Shown: piece after piece, positions 26,678-32,060 of the stretch | Numbering within the stretch: the stretch's first letter is position 1 | Layout: every line of letters starts with the position of its first letter | Virus record (IMG/VR): IMGVR_UViG_3300046169_000025 | Span: 1-32,060 of that record | DNA: 32,060 bases | Direction: 5' to 3' (one strand) | Source of the DNA: a virus | Program-made: the position numbers and the translations under genes | The notes under the pieces: generated by a model | Told to the model about the DNA's origin: nothing | Databases searched by the model: none | The model's input: only the letters and a program-made list of their open reading frames with translations

Positions 26678-27255
26678 TATTCTACGACAGCTAATATATC
26701 TATGTTTCGCATTCTTAGGAGCTCCTTTCCTTCTACAGTCATCTGATACTCAGAGTTTTCTGAGAATATAATCTCATCATCTAACTTTGCTCCGTAATCT
26801 ATAATCTCATTATTTGCGTGTCTCAAATAACCTCTAAGCTCTTCTGCTTCTATGTCGGTCTTTATATATATACCAGATTCGGTTTTATAATTTTCTTCTG
26901 GCTCTTTTTTAGGCTCAACAAAACACCAGAAGTTCTGCATAATAATCTCTCCGTCTCTCACAGCACAATATACTTGTCCAGCATCAACCTGAAGAATGTT
27001 ATTACCATCTTCATCTTCTGTTATTTTGTTTTTTTTATCCGATATAAAATGATGAAAGTATATTCTGTCTCCAACTTTTACATCCATTGAGTCGCTAGTT
27101 AAATTTTCTGGTATAACAACAACTTCTCCATACTGCCTAGTATGATTCATTGGGTCATAACTGCTATCAAAGTATATGTCTACACCATTTATATTTACAG
27201 TATCTTCCTCTAATTTATCTACTTTTACTAAAAATCTATCTTTAATTAATTTCAT
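26677..27255 (-). CDS. GroES-like co-chaperonin with two tandem domains (192 aa)
   Basis: The first domain (residues 1-~105) has DRFLVKVDKLEEDTVNINGV, then RQYGEVVVIPENL, VKVGDRIYFHHF and QVYCAVRDGEII. The second (~108-192) has FWCFVEPKKEPEENYKTESG (the mobile loop and following Gly), a short middle, DYGAKLDDEIIFSENSEY and GKELLRMRNIDILAVVE, which closely follows the GroES 'vGdkVlfsky...g.eylimre.DILAvve' end. Cpn10 proteins are usually ~95 residues, so this is a double-length version. Phage co-chaperonins work with host GroEL to fold bulky capsid proteins, which fits the placement just before packaging and head genes. No groEL is present here. Confidence 0.85.
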   Translation of the reverse strand: MKLIKDRFLVKVDKLEEDTVNINGVDIYFDSSYDPMNHTRQYGEVVVIPENLTSDSMDVKVGDRIYFHHFISDKKNKITEDEDGNNILQVDAGQVYCAVRDGEIIMQNFWCFVEPKKEPEENYKTESGIYIKTDIEAEELRGYLRHANNEIIDYGAKLDDEIIFSENSEYQMTVEGKELLRMRNIDILAVVE

Positions 27256-27256
27256 A

Positions 27257-27541
27257 TTACATTATATTATATTCACTTCTATCTTGTATGTCAAACTCTA
27301 TTGATGTAGGTTGAGAGAAAAACCTTTTCCAAGGCTTAGAATAACTCTCTCCGTCTCTTTTGACGTAAACATCATATACAACTTGTTGATGCTTATACCA
27401 AGCAGCCTCATCCTGTATTATAGCTGTTACCTCTAACTGACCTCTCATCATTGTTTGACCAACAACATAAGTCAATCCTTCCTTCATGTCTCCTATAGTA
27501 ATCTTTCTAATTATAGGTTTTATGTCTTCTACTAGCTCCAT
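27257..27541 (-). CDS. Hypothetical small protein (94 aa)
   Basis: No family recognised. It is a small soluble protein with probable beta strands (TIGDMKEGLTYVVGQTMMRG, LEVTAIIQDEAAWYKHQQVV, YDVYVKRDGESYSKPWKRFF), aromatic and mixed charge. It overlaps the end of the DUF1599-like gene by 10 bp and is separated by 1 bp from the GroES-like gene, so it belongs to the same transcript. Confidence 0.6.
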   Translation of the reverse strand: MELVEDIKPIIRKITIGDMKEGLTYVVGQTMMRGQLEVTAIIQDEAAWYKHQQVVYDVYVKRDGESYSKPWKRFFSQPTSIEFDIQDRSEYNIM

Positions 27542-27846
27542 GAGGATGTATATAAAGATTGATATTCTTCATGAGTATCAGAATCAGAATCTTTAATCAT
27601 AGCTACTTTGAGTAATATTAAGTATCCTATAATATCATTTACAGTGTCTTCTGTCTGGTCATTTATACCTTTGTTTTTTATTCTCATCAATTTATCATCT
27701 AGCCTAGCTGAGATATTTTCGATAGGGGAGCCCTTAGCAAATATGTTTACTGGATTAGTCGCACTATCTCCGTAGGCTCTGTTTTTTTCGATTAGCAAAT
27801 CTATTACAGATGTACCAACCTCTTTAATAAGGTCTTCTGTTTTCAT
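27532..27846 (-). CDS. DUF1599/Nmad1-like protein (104 aa)
   Basis: The order of motifs KNRAYGDSATNPVNIFAKG (residues ~20-38), ENISARLDDKLMRIKN (~44-59) and EDTVNDIIGYLILLKVA (~66-82) matches the DUF1599 family, also called nucleotide modification-associated domain 1, common in phages and related in pattern to MazG-like all-helical nucleotide enzymes. The activity is not established for this member. The gene ends with two consecutive in-frame TAG codons, then AAG ACA TAA. It is placed between a fibre-like gene and the chaperonin gene. Confidence in the family is good, in function low. Confidence 0.75.
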   Translation of the reverse strand: MKTEDLIKEVGTSVIDLLIEKNRAYGDSATNPVNIFAKGSPIENISARLDDKLMRIKNKGINDQTEDTVNDIIGYLILLKVAMIKDSDSDTHEEYQSLYTSSWS

Positions 27847-27883
27847 TTTTTTATTTAATTTAATTAATATATAAAAGTATTGC

Positions 27884-29200
27884 TTATATAAGCATACTTA
27901 ACTTTTTGTAAATCAATCCAAAAGCTTTAGTCGAAGCAGCTAATGCACTTATACCTGTAAAAGGTTCTAGCTCAGTATCGTCAGTCAAAGCATTTGATTT
28001 TGTAGTAGAGCTAGCAGCTGTTCCACCTCCTGCTGTAGCGGAAGTAACTAAACCGTACTGAGCGCCATTTACAAAAACACTCACTTGTCTATTTGAATCA
28101 ATCTCAATTTTTAATCTTAACTTATCGTTAGCTGACACGCTGAGACCTAAGTTAGTTATATAGTCAGTGCCAGCAACACTATATATAAAATGCAACTTAG
28201 TATTATCTGTTAAAGTATTTGTTGCTCCCTCAACAGTATCTCCTGTAGCAAAATAAAAATAAGCCTGGTCTGAATCTGTAGCATAATTCCAAGCGTTAGT
28301 TAATTTTAAGCCAGACATGAAAGCCATATCTGCAACATCTATAAATTGAACGTAAGATTCATAAATCAAAGATTTACGAGTGTTCCATCCAATGTTTTTC
28401 CAAGCAGTTTGATTACTATCCGTATGAGGCTGAACAATTATATCATCTCCAGAAGCTCCGTCCGTTTGAATGAATAATCCTGCTACGGCTCCAGCATTCC
28501 AAGTAACATCACTATCAGTGGCGTTTGTTCCTGTAATCTCATAGTTTCTATTAAACGCTATACCAACACTGCCATTAACTCCTGGTCTCTGTTCAAAAAA
28601 CTCTTTTAAAGTATATCTTTCTGGAGCCTCGCTAAATGATTTTTCAACTATAAGGTCACCATCAATAGTAACTTTATTATTAGCTGTGTCTACTTTAAAT
28701 AAATTGTTTACATCAAATGCAGATGTGTTAGAAGCTAAAGAAAATTTTACTGTACCACTATTACTTCCTACATGTAAAGAATGTGAAGGAGTGTCGTTAT
28801 TTATACCTACGTTAGTAGCTTTAGCTATAATACTACTTGATGAGTCTTTAACATATAACGAAGTATCATTACCAGAAGAAGAACCAGTAATATCACCCAT
28901 TTTGACATTAAAGTTAGAAAGAGTGTCTCCAATATAAAATTGGTCATGACCTACTCCGTCTTCAACTAAAACAGGCTGAGAGACATTACTAACTATATGT
29001 AATTGTGTCGTGGGAATTTCTATTCCTATGCCAAAATAACCATTTTTTATAGCAGCTGAATCAGTCCCTAAACTTAAACTTGTTTTTACACCCTGACCAT
29101 CCTCTATTGTTCCAATAGTTGAGTTTATACCAGTATCAGCAGATGTTTTTAATAAAGTCTGAAATGTTTCGCTTATATTTTTACCTTCTAAAGTAGACAT
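27884..29200 (-). CDS. Fibre-like virion protein (438 aa)
   Basis: Residues ~50-190 contain the loop pattern known from phage and adhesin fibres, for example GIGIEIPTTQLHIVSN and VGINNDTPSHSLHVG ('vGIg...P...LhV'). Residues ~215-435 look like a jelly-roll/lectin-like domain: NAGAVAGLFIQTDGASGDD, YVQFIDVADMAFMSGLKL, LRLKIEIDSNRQVSVFVN. There is no S74 intramolecular chaperone motif. In crAss-like phages head-fibre genes lie near portal and terminase, so this may be a head fibre or a receptor-binding accessory. It is the first gene of the leftward block and has the best promoter. Confidence 0.7.
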   Translation of the reverse strand: MSTLEGKNISETFQTLLKTSADTGINSTIGTIEDGQGVKTSLSLGTDSAAIKNGYFGIGIEIPTTQLHIVSNVSQPVLVEDGVGHDQFYIGDTLSNFNVKMGDITGSSSGNDTSLYVKDSSSSIIAKATNVGINNDTPSHSLHVGSNSGTVKFSLASNTSAFDVNNLFKVDTANNKVTIDGDLIVEKSFSEAPERYTLKEFFEQRPGVNGSVGIAFNRNYEITGTNATDSDVTWNAGAVAGLFIQTDGASGDDIIVQPHTDSNQTAWKNIGWNTRKSLIYESYVQFIDVADMAFMSGLKLTNAWNYATDSDQAYFYFATGDTVEGATNTLTDNTKLHFIYSVAGTDYITNLGLSVSANDKLRLKIEIDSNRQVSVFVNGAQYGLVTSATAGGGTAASSTTKSNALTDDTELEPFTGISALAASTKAFGLIYKKLSMLI

Positions 29201-29222
29201 ATTTAATAAAATTAATTATCAG

Positions 29223-29255
29223 CAAATATACAATAAAATACTTAACTTTGCCAAA
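29223..29255 (-). promoter_or_regulatory. Bacteroidota-type promoter for leftward block (TTTG-21-TATATTTG)
   Basis: On the minus strand TTTG (29255-29252) is followed after 21 bases by TATATTTG (29230-29223), then 22 bases to the ATG at 29200. This matches the -33/-7 elements of Bacteroidota housekeeping promoters and is the most complete such site seen in the window. Confidence 0.75.
29243..29250 (+). promoter_or_regulatory. Bacteroidota-type promoter -7 element (TAACTTTG) for rightward block
   Basis: TAACTTTG matches TAnnTTTG and sits 22 bases before the ATG at 29273. Its transcription start region overlaps the -33 element of the opposing promoter, so binding at the two sites is likely to interfere. 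No clear TTTG lies at -33 on this strand. Confidence 0.65.
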
Positions 29256-29272
29256 ACAATTAAATTCAATCA

Positions 29273-29599
29273 ATGCCCAATCCTGGATACCTAAAAAACT
29301 ATAGGCCAGTACTTTATTACTTTAGAGATGCTTACGGTCTTTCAGTAAATGAATTAGAGTTCCTTTTTCATGTTTACGATATTAAATATTTTAACTACAC
29401 CTATGTTGTTAGAAATTTTAGAGCCTCAGATAGATTCGCTTCCTCTAAAGTTCCTAGATTAAATAAGTTAGGTTATTTGTTTATATACTTAGAAAAAGCA
29501 CACGATAGAGAAAGAAGATTTGCTATATCACAAAAAGGAAAGCTATTAGTTAGTAGATTTTATAGAGTTCTTGAGGGAAAAGAAATCGTTTATAGATAA
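29273..29599 (+). CDS. Winged helix-turn-helix (MarR-like) regulator candidate (108 aa)
   Basis: The segment LSVNELEFLFHVYDIKYFN (residues ~23-41) resembles the first helices of a MarR-like fold. It is followed by a probable recognition helix around SDRFASSKVPRLNKLGYLF (~52-70) and a beta-wing (IYLEKAHDRERRFAISQKGK, ~71-90) with the usual 'r...is.kGk' strand. The protein is small and basic. It begins 72 bp from the divergent gene and directly downstream of the promoter pair, the classic location for a regulator controlling both directions. The DNA site and signal are unknown. A protein with a similar fold but no regulatory role is possible. Confidence 0.65.
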   Translation: MPNPGYLKNYRPVLYYFRDAYGLSVNELEFLFHVYDIKYFNYTYVVRNFRASDRFASSKVPRLNKLGYLFIYLEKAHDRERRFAISQKGKLLVSRFYRVLEGKEIVYR

Positions 29600-29605
29600 T
29601 TTTGT

Positions 29606-29613
29606 TATATTTG
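29606..29613 (+). promoter_or_regulatory. Bacteroidota-type promoter -7 element (TATATTTG) before 129-aa gene
   Basis: TATATTTG sits 24 bases before the ATG at 29638, in the gap after the regulator-like gene. This suggests the small structural genes can be transcribed separately from the regulator. No convincing -33 element. Confidence 0.5.
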
Positions 29614-29637
29614 TATGAATTTTAAAAAAATAATAAC

Positions 29638-30027
29638 ATGGCATTAACAGGAACAAAATACCAAGAATTTTCACTTGGTCAATACGGTTCTATATATTTA
29701 AAAGCAGATGGCTCTAAGGTTGACTTAAATGGAAACTCAGCAAATAGATACGTTGCTGGAATAACATTTTTAGAAGAAACTACTTTTCAAGCTCTAGAAA
29801 ATATGGGCGGTGTAACTAATTCTATAAGCACAGTTGATGGTGAAGATGAGACAGGAGATACATTTGGTGCGGTAACAGATTTAACTGACACTGGAGAATC
29901 TTTAATAATTACTACTTCTCACACTTTCCCTGCTGGAGTAACAATATTTGGAACCTGGGACTTTGTTGAATTAAATGGCGGCTCTTGCATAGTTTATCTA
30001 GCACCTAGAGCTACGCCTGTAAGTTAA
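29638..30027 (+). CDS. Small beta-rich putative structural protein (129 aa)
   Basis: The N-terminal part (MALTGTKYQEFSLGQYGSIY) is followed by YVAGITFLEETTFQALENMG (residues ~38-57). The C-terminal half (SHTFPAGVTIFGTWDFVELN) has the 'FP.Gvti.G.w' pattern I know from small phage virion proteins of marine phages; their exact role is not known to me. Predicted strands and no signal peptide suggest a trimeric or decoration-type virion component. It stands before the lysis-like pair and the fibre gene. Confidence 0.6.
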   Translation: MALTGTKYQEFSLGQYGSIYLKADGSKVDLNGNSANRYVAGITFLEETTFQALENMGGVTNSISTVDGEDETGDTFGAVTDLTDTGESLIITTSHTFPAGVTIFGTWDFVELNGGSCIVYLAPRATPVS

Positions 30028-30038
30028 TATTTACAGCG

Positions 30039-30278
30039 ATGGCCACAACAGCTCAAGAAATAGCTTTAATGAAACAGAGGATGGATAACATGGATAAGAA
30101 GTTAGATAAGATGGATGAAAAGCTAGATATGCTAACTAGAAATCTTCTTGACCCTGACAATGGAGTAACAGCCAGAGTTAACCAAAATACTTCCGCTAGG
30201 AAAACTCTATCTAGAGCTATGTGGATTATTTATGGAATTGTAGCTGCCGCATTAGCTAAGCTGTTTTTCGGACAATAA
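30039..30278 (+). CDS. Coiled-coil membrane protein, holin/XhlA-like candidate (79 aa)
   Basis: The first ~35 residues are a heptad-like coiled coil (MKQRMDNMDKKLDKMDEKLD), and residues ~58-76 form a single transmembrane segment (AMWIIYGIVAAALAKLFFG). This layout, coiled coil then C-terminal membrane span, is that of XhlA-type proteins that act with holins. It is coupled by TAATG to another small membrane protein. A lysis role is plausible but not proven; no endolysin is in the window. Confidence 0.6.
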   Translation: MATTAQEIALMKQRMDNMDKKLDKMDEKLDMLTRNLLDPDNGVTARVNQNTSARKTLSRAMWIIYGIVAAALAKLFFGQ

Positions 30279-30493
30279 TGAAAAAAGACTTTACTATAAG
30301 TATCGGTAACATCATTTGGATTATCGGTATTATATTTACTATGGGCATAGCCTATAGTCAAATAGGCCAGCTAGAAGAAGATATTGTTGTTTTAGAAAGA
30401 AGGTTAGAAAAGAAGATAAAGGTCATCAACGAGCTTGATGAGAAGATAAATAAATTAGAAATAGAGTTAGCTAAGTTAAATTCTTGTAAATAA
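30278..30493 (+). CDS. Small membrane protein with coiled coil, inner spanin-like candidate (71 aa)
   Basis: An N-terminal transmembrane segment (IGNIIWIIGIIFTMGIAYS, residues ~8-26) is followed by a charged coiled coil (QLEEDIVVLERRLEKKIKVI ... KINKLEIELAKLN) ending in a cysteine. Type II membrane topology with a periplasmic coiled coil is that of inner-membrane spanins (Rz-like), though it is shorter than most. It starts inside the stop codon of the preceding gene. No matching outer lipoprotein spanin was seen. Confidence 0.55.
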   Translation: MKKDFTISIGNIIWIIGIIFTMGIAYSQIGQLEEDIVVLERRLEKKIKVINELDEKINKLEIELAKLNSCK

Positions 30494-30499
30494 ATATTT

Positions 30500-32060
30500 A
30501 TGTCAAAGATAACAAAAATATCTAAAATAAAAGAACTAGCTCCGTTAGAAGCTAGCTTAGTTTTCGAGAAAGTGAGAAACGACGAAGGTGCTACAATACC
30601 TGTGGGTACACCTGTATATTCTAAGGGAGAAATTGGAGCTAGCGGAAGAATAAAGGTGGGTATTGCTGATGCCTCTGATTCTTCTAAAATGCCAGCTATT
30701 GGTATTACAAATTCAGAATTATCCACTAGTGGAGATGGACAAGACGGTACAGTAACACTAATGGGTGTTTACAATACAAACATTTCAGGCTTTAGTAGTG
30801 TCAATGTAAATGATATTGTATATGTAGCTGTAGGTGGTGGTCTTACTGTAACAAAGCCTACAGGTGTTAACTTAATACAAAACGTAGGTATAGTTTTAAA
30901 AACAAACGGTACTATTATACAAGGTCTTCAAGTTACTTGCATTGGTAGAACTAACGACACGCCTAACGTAATAAAGTTTAGAAATGAAAGCGGCGTAGAT
31001 AATACTTCTATACAATATAATGATAACGACATCTCTACATGGCAACTTCAGCCTGAAAATTTTTACGTAAATCCACAAGAAAGTACTCCTGAAGCTATAT
31101 TCTTTAAGCCTGACGGAACTAAAATGTATATTCTTGGTAGGTCTGGGGATGATGTAGGTGAATATGCTTTATCTACAGCTTGGGATATTTCTACGGCTAC
31201 ATATACAGACGCTTTAACTGGCTTAGGTTCTTCGCCAGCCAGTGAGCCAAATCCTTATGGTATGTATATTTCTCCTGACGGCATATACTTATATATTGTT
31301 GGACATAGCACTGACCAAGTAGTTCAATATACAATGAGCGCTGCTTGGGACGTTTCTACAGCATCTTATACTAGGGAGCAAGGGCTAACAGACGCTGGGG
31401 GAACTTTTGCAAACCCAACGGGAATACACTTCAAGCCTGACGGAACTATGTTTTGGGCTTGTTCTTACGATGAAGATGCTATTCAACAATACACCTTGTC
31501 TACCGCGTGGGACGTGTCTACGCTATCTGTAGGCCATAGCTTTAGCTTAATTGATTTCTTTATTTTAAACGATTTTGGCTCTTCAGGCACAAATGCTGAT
31601 ATAGGTTCTTGTGAAGATTTATTTTTTAGTGAAGATGGTAAAAAAGTTTGGTTAGTAGAAAATGGTTACGATTCTGTACATCAGCTAAAGCTATCAACAG
31701 CCTGGGATATAAGAACCGCGGTATACGATGGTAAAGGAATAAGACATGGTCAGTTTGAGAGTGTAGTAGAAGGAATATACGTAAACGAAACCGCTGGCAA
31801 AGCTTTTACGGTTTCAAGTAGTAGCGACAGAGTAAGAAGCTTTAATTTTGGTGGAACTGTTTTTTCTAGCGTCAACAACGCTAACGTAGGTTTTGATAGT
31901 GGTATTGGTGTAAAAGGTAACTCTTCTTTCAGTGGAACAACCTCGTTTGTAGATATTCAAACTCAAGCTGCTTATGTTTACGGTGGCTTTGCTACATATT
32001 CAACAAGTAGTCTTGTTCATGGAAACGGAGGTACTACAAACATAAACGACGGAACAGTAT
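30500..32060 (+). CDS. Tail/receptor-binding fibre with tandem propeller-like repeats (520+ aa, cut by window edge)
   Basis: The frame is open from ATG 30500 to the right end, so the C-terminus is missing. Residues ~20-70 (VRNDEGATIPVGTPVYSKGE, then IKVGIADASDSSKMPAIGIT) form a small beta domain often found at the virion-anchoring end of phage fibres. Residues ~198-450 hold at least four repeats of the form FKPDGTKMYILG ... V.EYALSTAWDISTATYT, resembling blades of a beta-propeller, and a weaker fifth. The last part is glycine/serine/threonine-rich with small strands, as in beta-helical fibre shafts. The likely role is host recognition; similar 'PDGTkmyv.g' proteins are frequent in marine phage sequences. 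Confidence 0.7.
   Translation, partial: MSKITKISKIKELAPLEASLVFEKVRNDEGATIPVGTPVYSKGEIGASGRIKVGIADASDSSKMPAIGITNSELSTSGDGQDGTVTLMGVYNTNISGFSSVNVNDIVYVAVGGGLTVTKPTGVNLIQNVGIVLKTNGTIIQGLQVTCIGRTNDTPNVIKFRNESGVDNTSIQYNDNDISTWQLQPENFYVNPQESTPEAIFFKPDGTKMYILGRSGDDVGEYALSTAWDISTATYTDALTGLGSSPASEPNPYGMYISPDGIYLYIVGHSTDQVVQYTMSAAWDVSTASYTREQGLTDAGGTFANPTGIHFKPDGTMFWACSYDEDAIQQYTLSTAWDVSTLSVGHSFSLIDFFILNDFGSSGTNADIGSCEDLFFSEDGKKVWLVENGYDSVHQLKLSTAWDIRTAVYDGKGIRHGQFESVVEGIYVNETAGKAFTVSSSSDRVRSFNFGGTVFSSVNNANVGFDSGIGVKGNSSFSGTTSFVDIQTQAAYVYGGFATYSTSSLVHGNGGTTNINDGTV
31090..31850 (+). repeat. Tandem coding repeat in fibre gene (four clear units, one weak)
   Basis: Units begin near 31095, 31259, 31421, 31614 and, weakly, 31768. 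Each encodes a 'f.pDGt.my..' strand pair and, in the first four, a later 'STAWD(I/V)' motif about 25 residues on. Unit length varies (about 155-195 bp), so this is protein-level repetition, not a recent DNA duplication. Confidence 0.75.

Noticed and set aside
30358-31078. Minus-strand frames opposite the right-hand block
   Set aside because: They oppose the membrane protein and fibre genes, whose reading frames are supported by motifs.
1-32060. Window-wide reassignment of TAG to glutamine, as in some crAss-like phages
   Set aside because: Only one in-frame TAG was found inside a likely long gene. Other large frames (1735, 1020, 798 and 675 codons) run without any, so pervasive recoding is not supported.
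1-32060. CRISPR arrays, tRNA genes, insertion sequences, integrase or attachment sites
   Set aside because: I read the gaps on both strands and saw no regularly spaced repeats, cloverleaf sequence, transposase or integrase motif. Gaps are nearly all under 90 bp.

Overview
The window is most likely part of the genome of a tailed double-stranded DNA bacteriophage, or of a prophage derived from one. It is AT-rich and tightly packed, with no tRNA, rRNA, CRISPR array or insertion sequence seen. The host is probably a member of the Bacteroidota. Intergenic promoters carry the Bacteroidota sigma-factor motif TAnnTTTG (mostly as TATATTTG), sometimes with a TTTG about 20 bp upstream. Shine-Dalgarno sites are not evident, and genes are often joined by TAATG or ATGA overlaps. 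The order terminase, portal, scaffold-like protein, major capsid protein, three ring-type connector proteins, a long tail-tip ('muzzle'/stabilisation) protein and then large packaged proteins is that of crAss-like podoviruses (Crassvirales and the related Cellulophaga phages). All family assignments were made by eye from the protein sequences.

Layout. A large leftward block runs from 29200 down to base 1. In transcription order it holds: a fibre-like protein (29200-27884); four small genes, including a DUF1599/Nmad1-like protein and a GroES-like co-chaperonin with two domains; the large terminase; the portal; an acidic scaffold-like protein; the major capsid protein; and three tandem paralogous small structural proteins. 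A strong terminator follows. Next come a 299-aa virion-type protein, a second terminator paired with a promoter, three ring/connector proteins, and the tail stabilisation protein divided over three consecutive reading frames. The block ends with an alanine- and lysine-rich protein, a 596-aa protein, a 1735-aa protein and a protein that runs off the left edge. These last four resemble virion cargo (ejected) proteins. The two largest carry segments I associate with 'large polyvalent proteins'.

A short rightward block starts at 29273. It encodes a winged-helix regulator-like protein, a small beta-rich structural protein, two small single-membrane-span proteins with coiled coils (lysis candidates), and a fibre with a repeated 'PDGT...STAWD' unit that runs off the right edge. 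The two blocks diverge from a 72-bp region containing back-to-back Bacteroidota-type promoters.

How the parts fit together: terminase and portal package DNA into a shell built from scaffold and capsid protein. The three paralogs probably decorate the shell or otherwise serve it. The ring proteins and muzzle form the short tail, and the cargo proteins would enter the host with the DNA. Replication, integration and transcription machinery are outside the window. The most unusual points are the muzzle gene split by one in-frame TAG and one +1 frame change, the triplicated structural genes with a domain inserted in one copy, the two-domain GroES protein, and the terminator/promoter punctuation of the late block.
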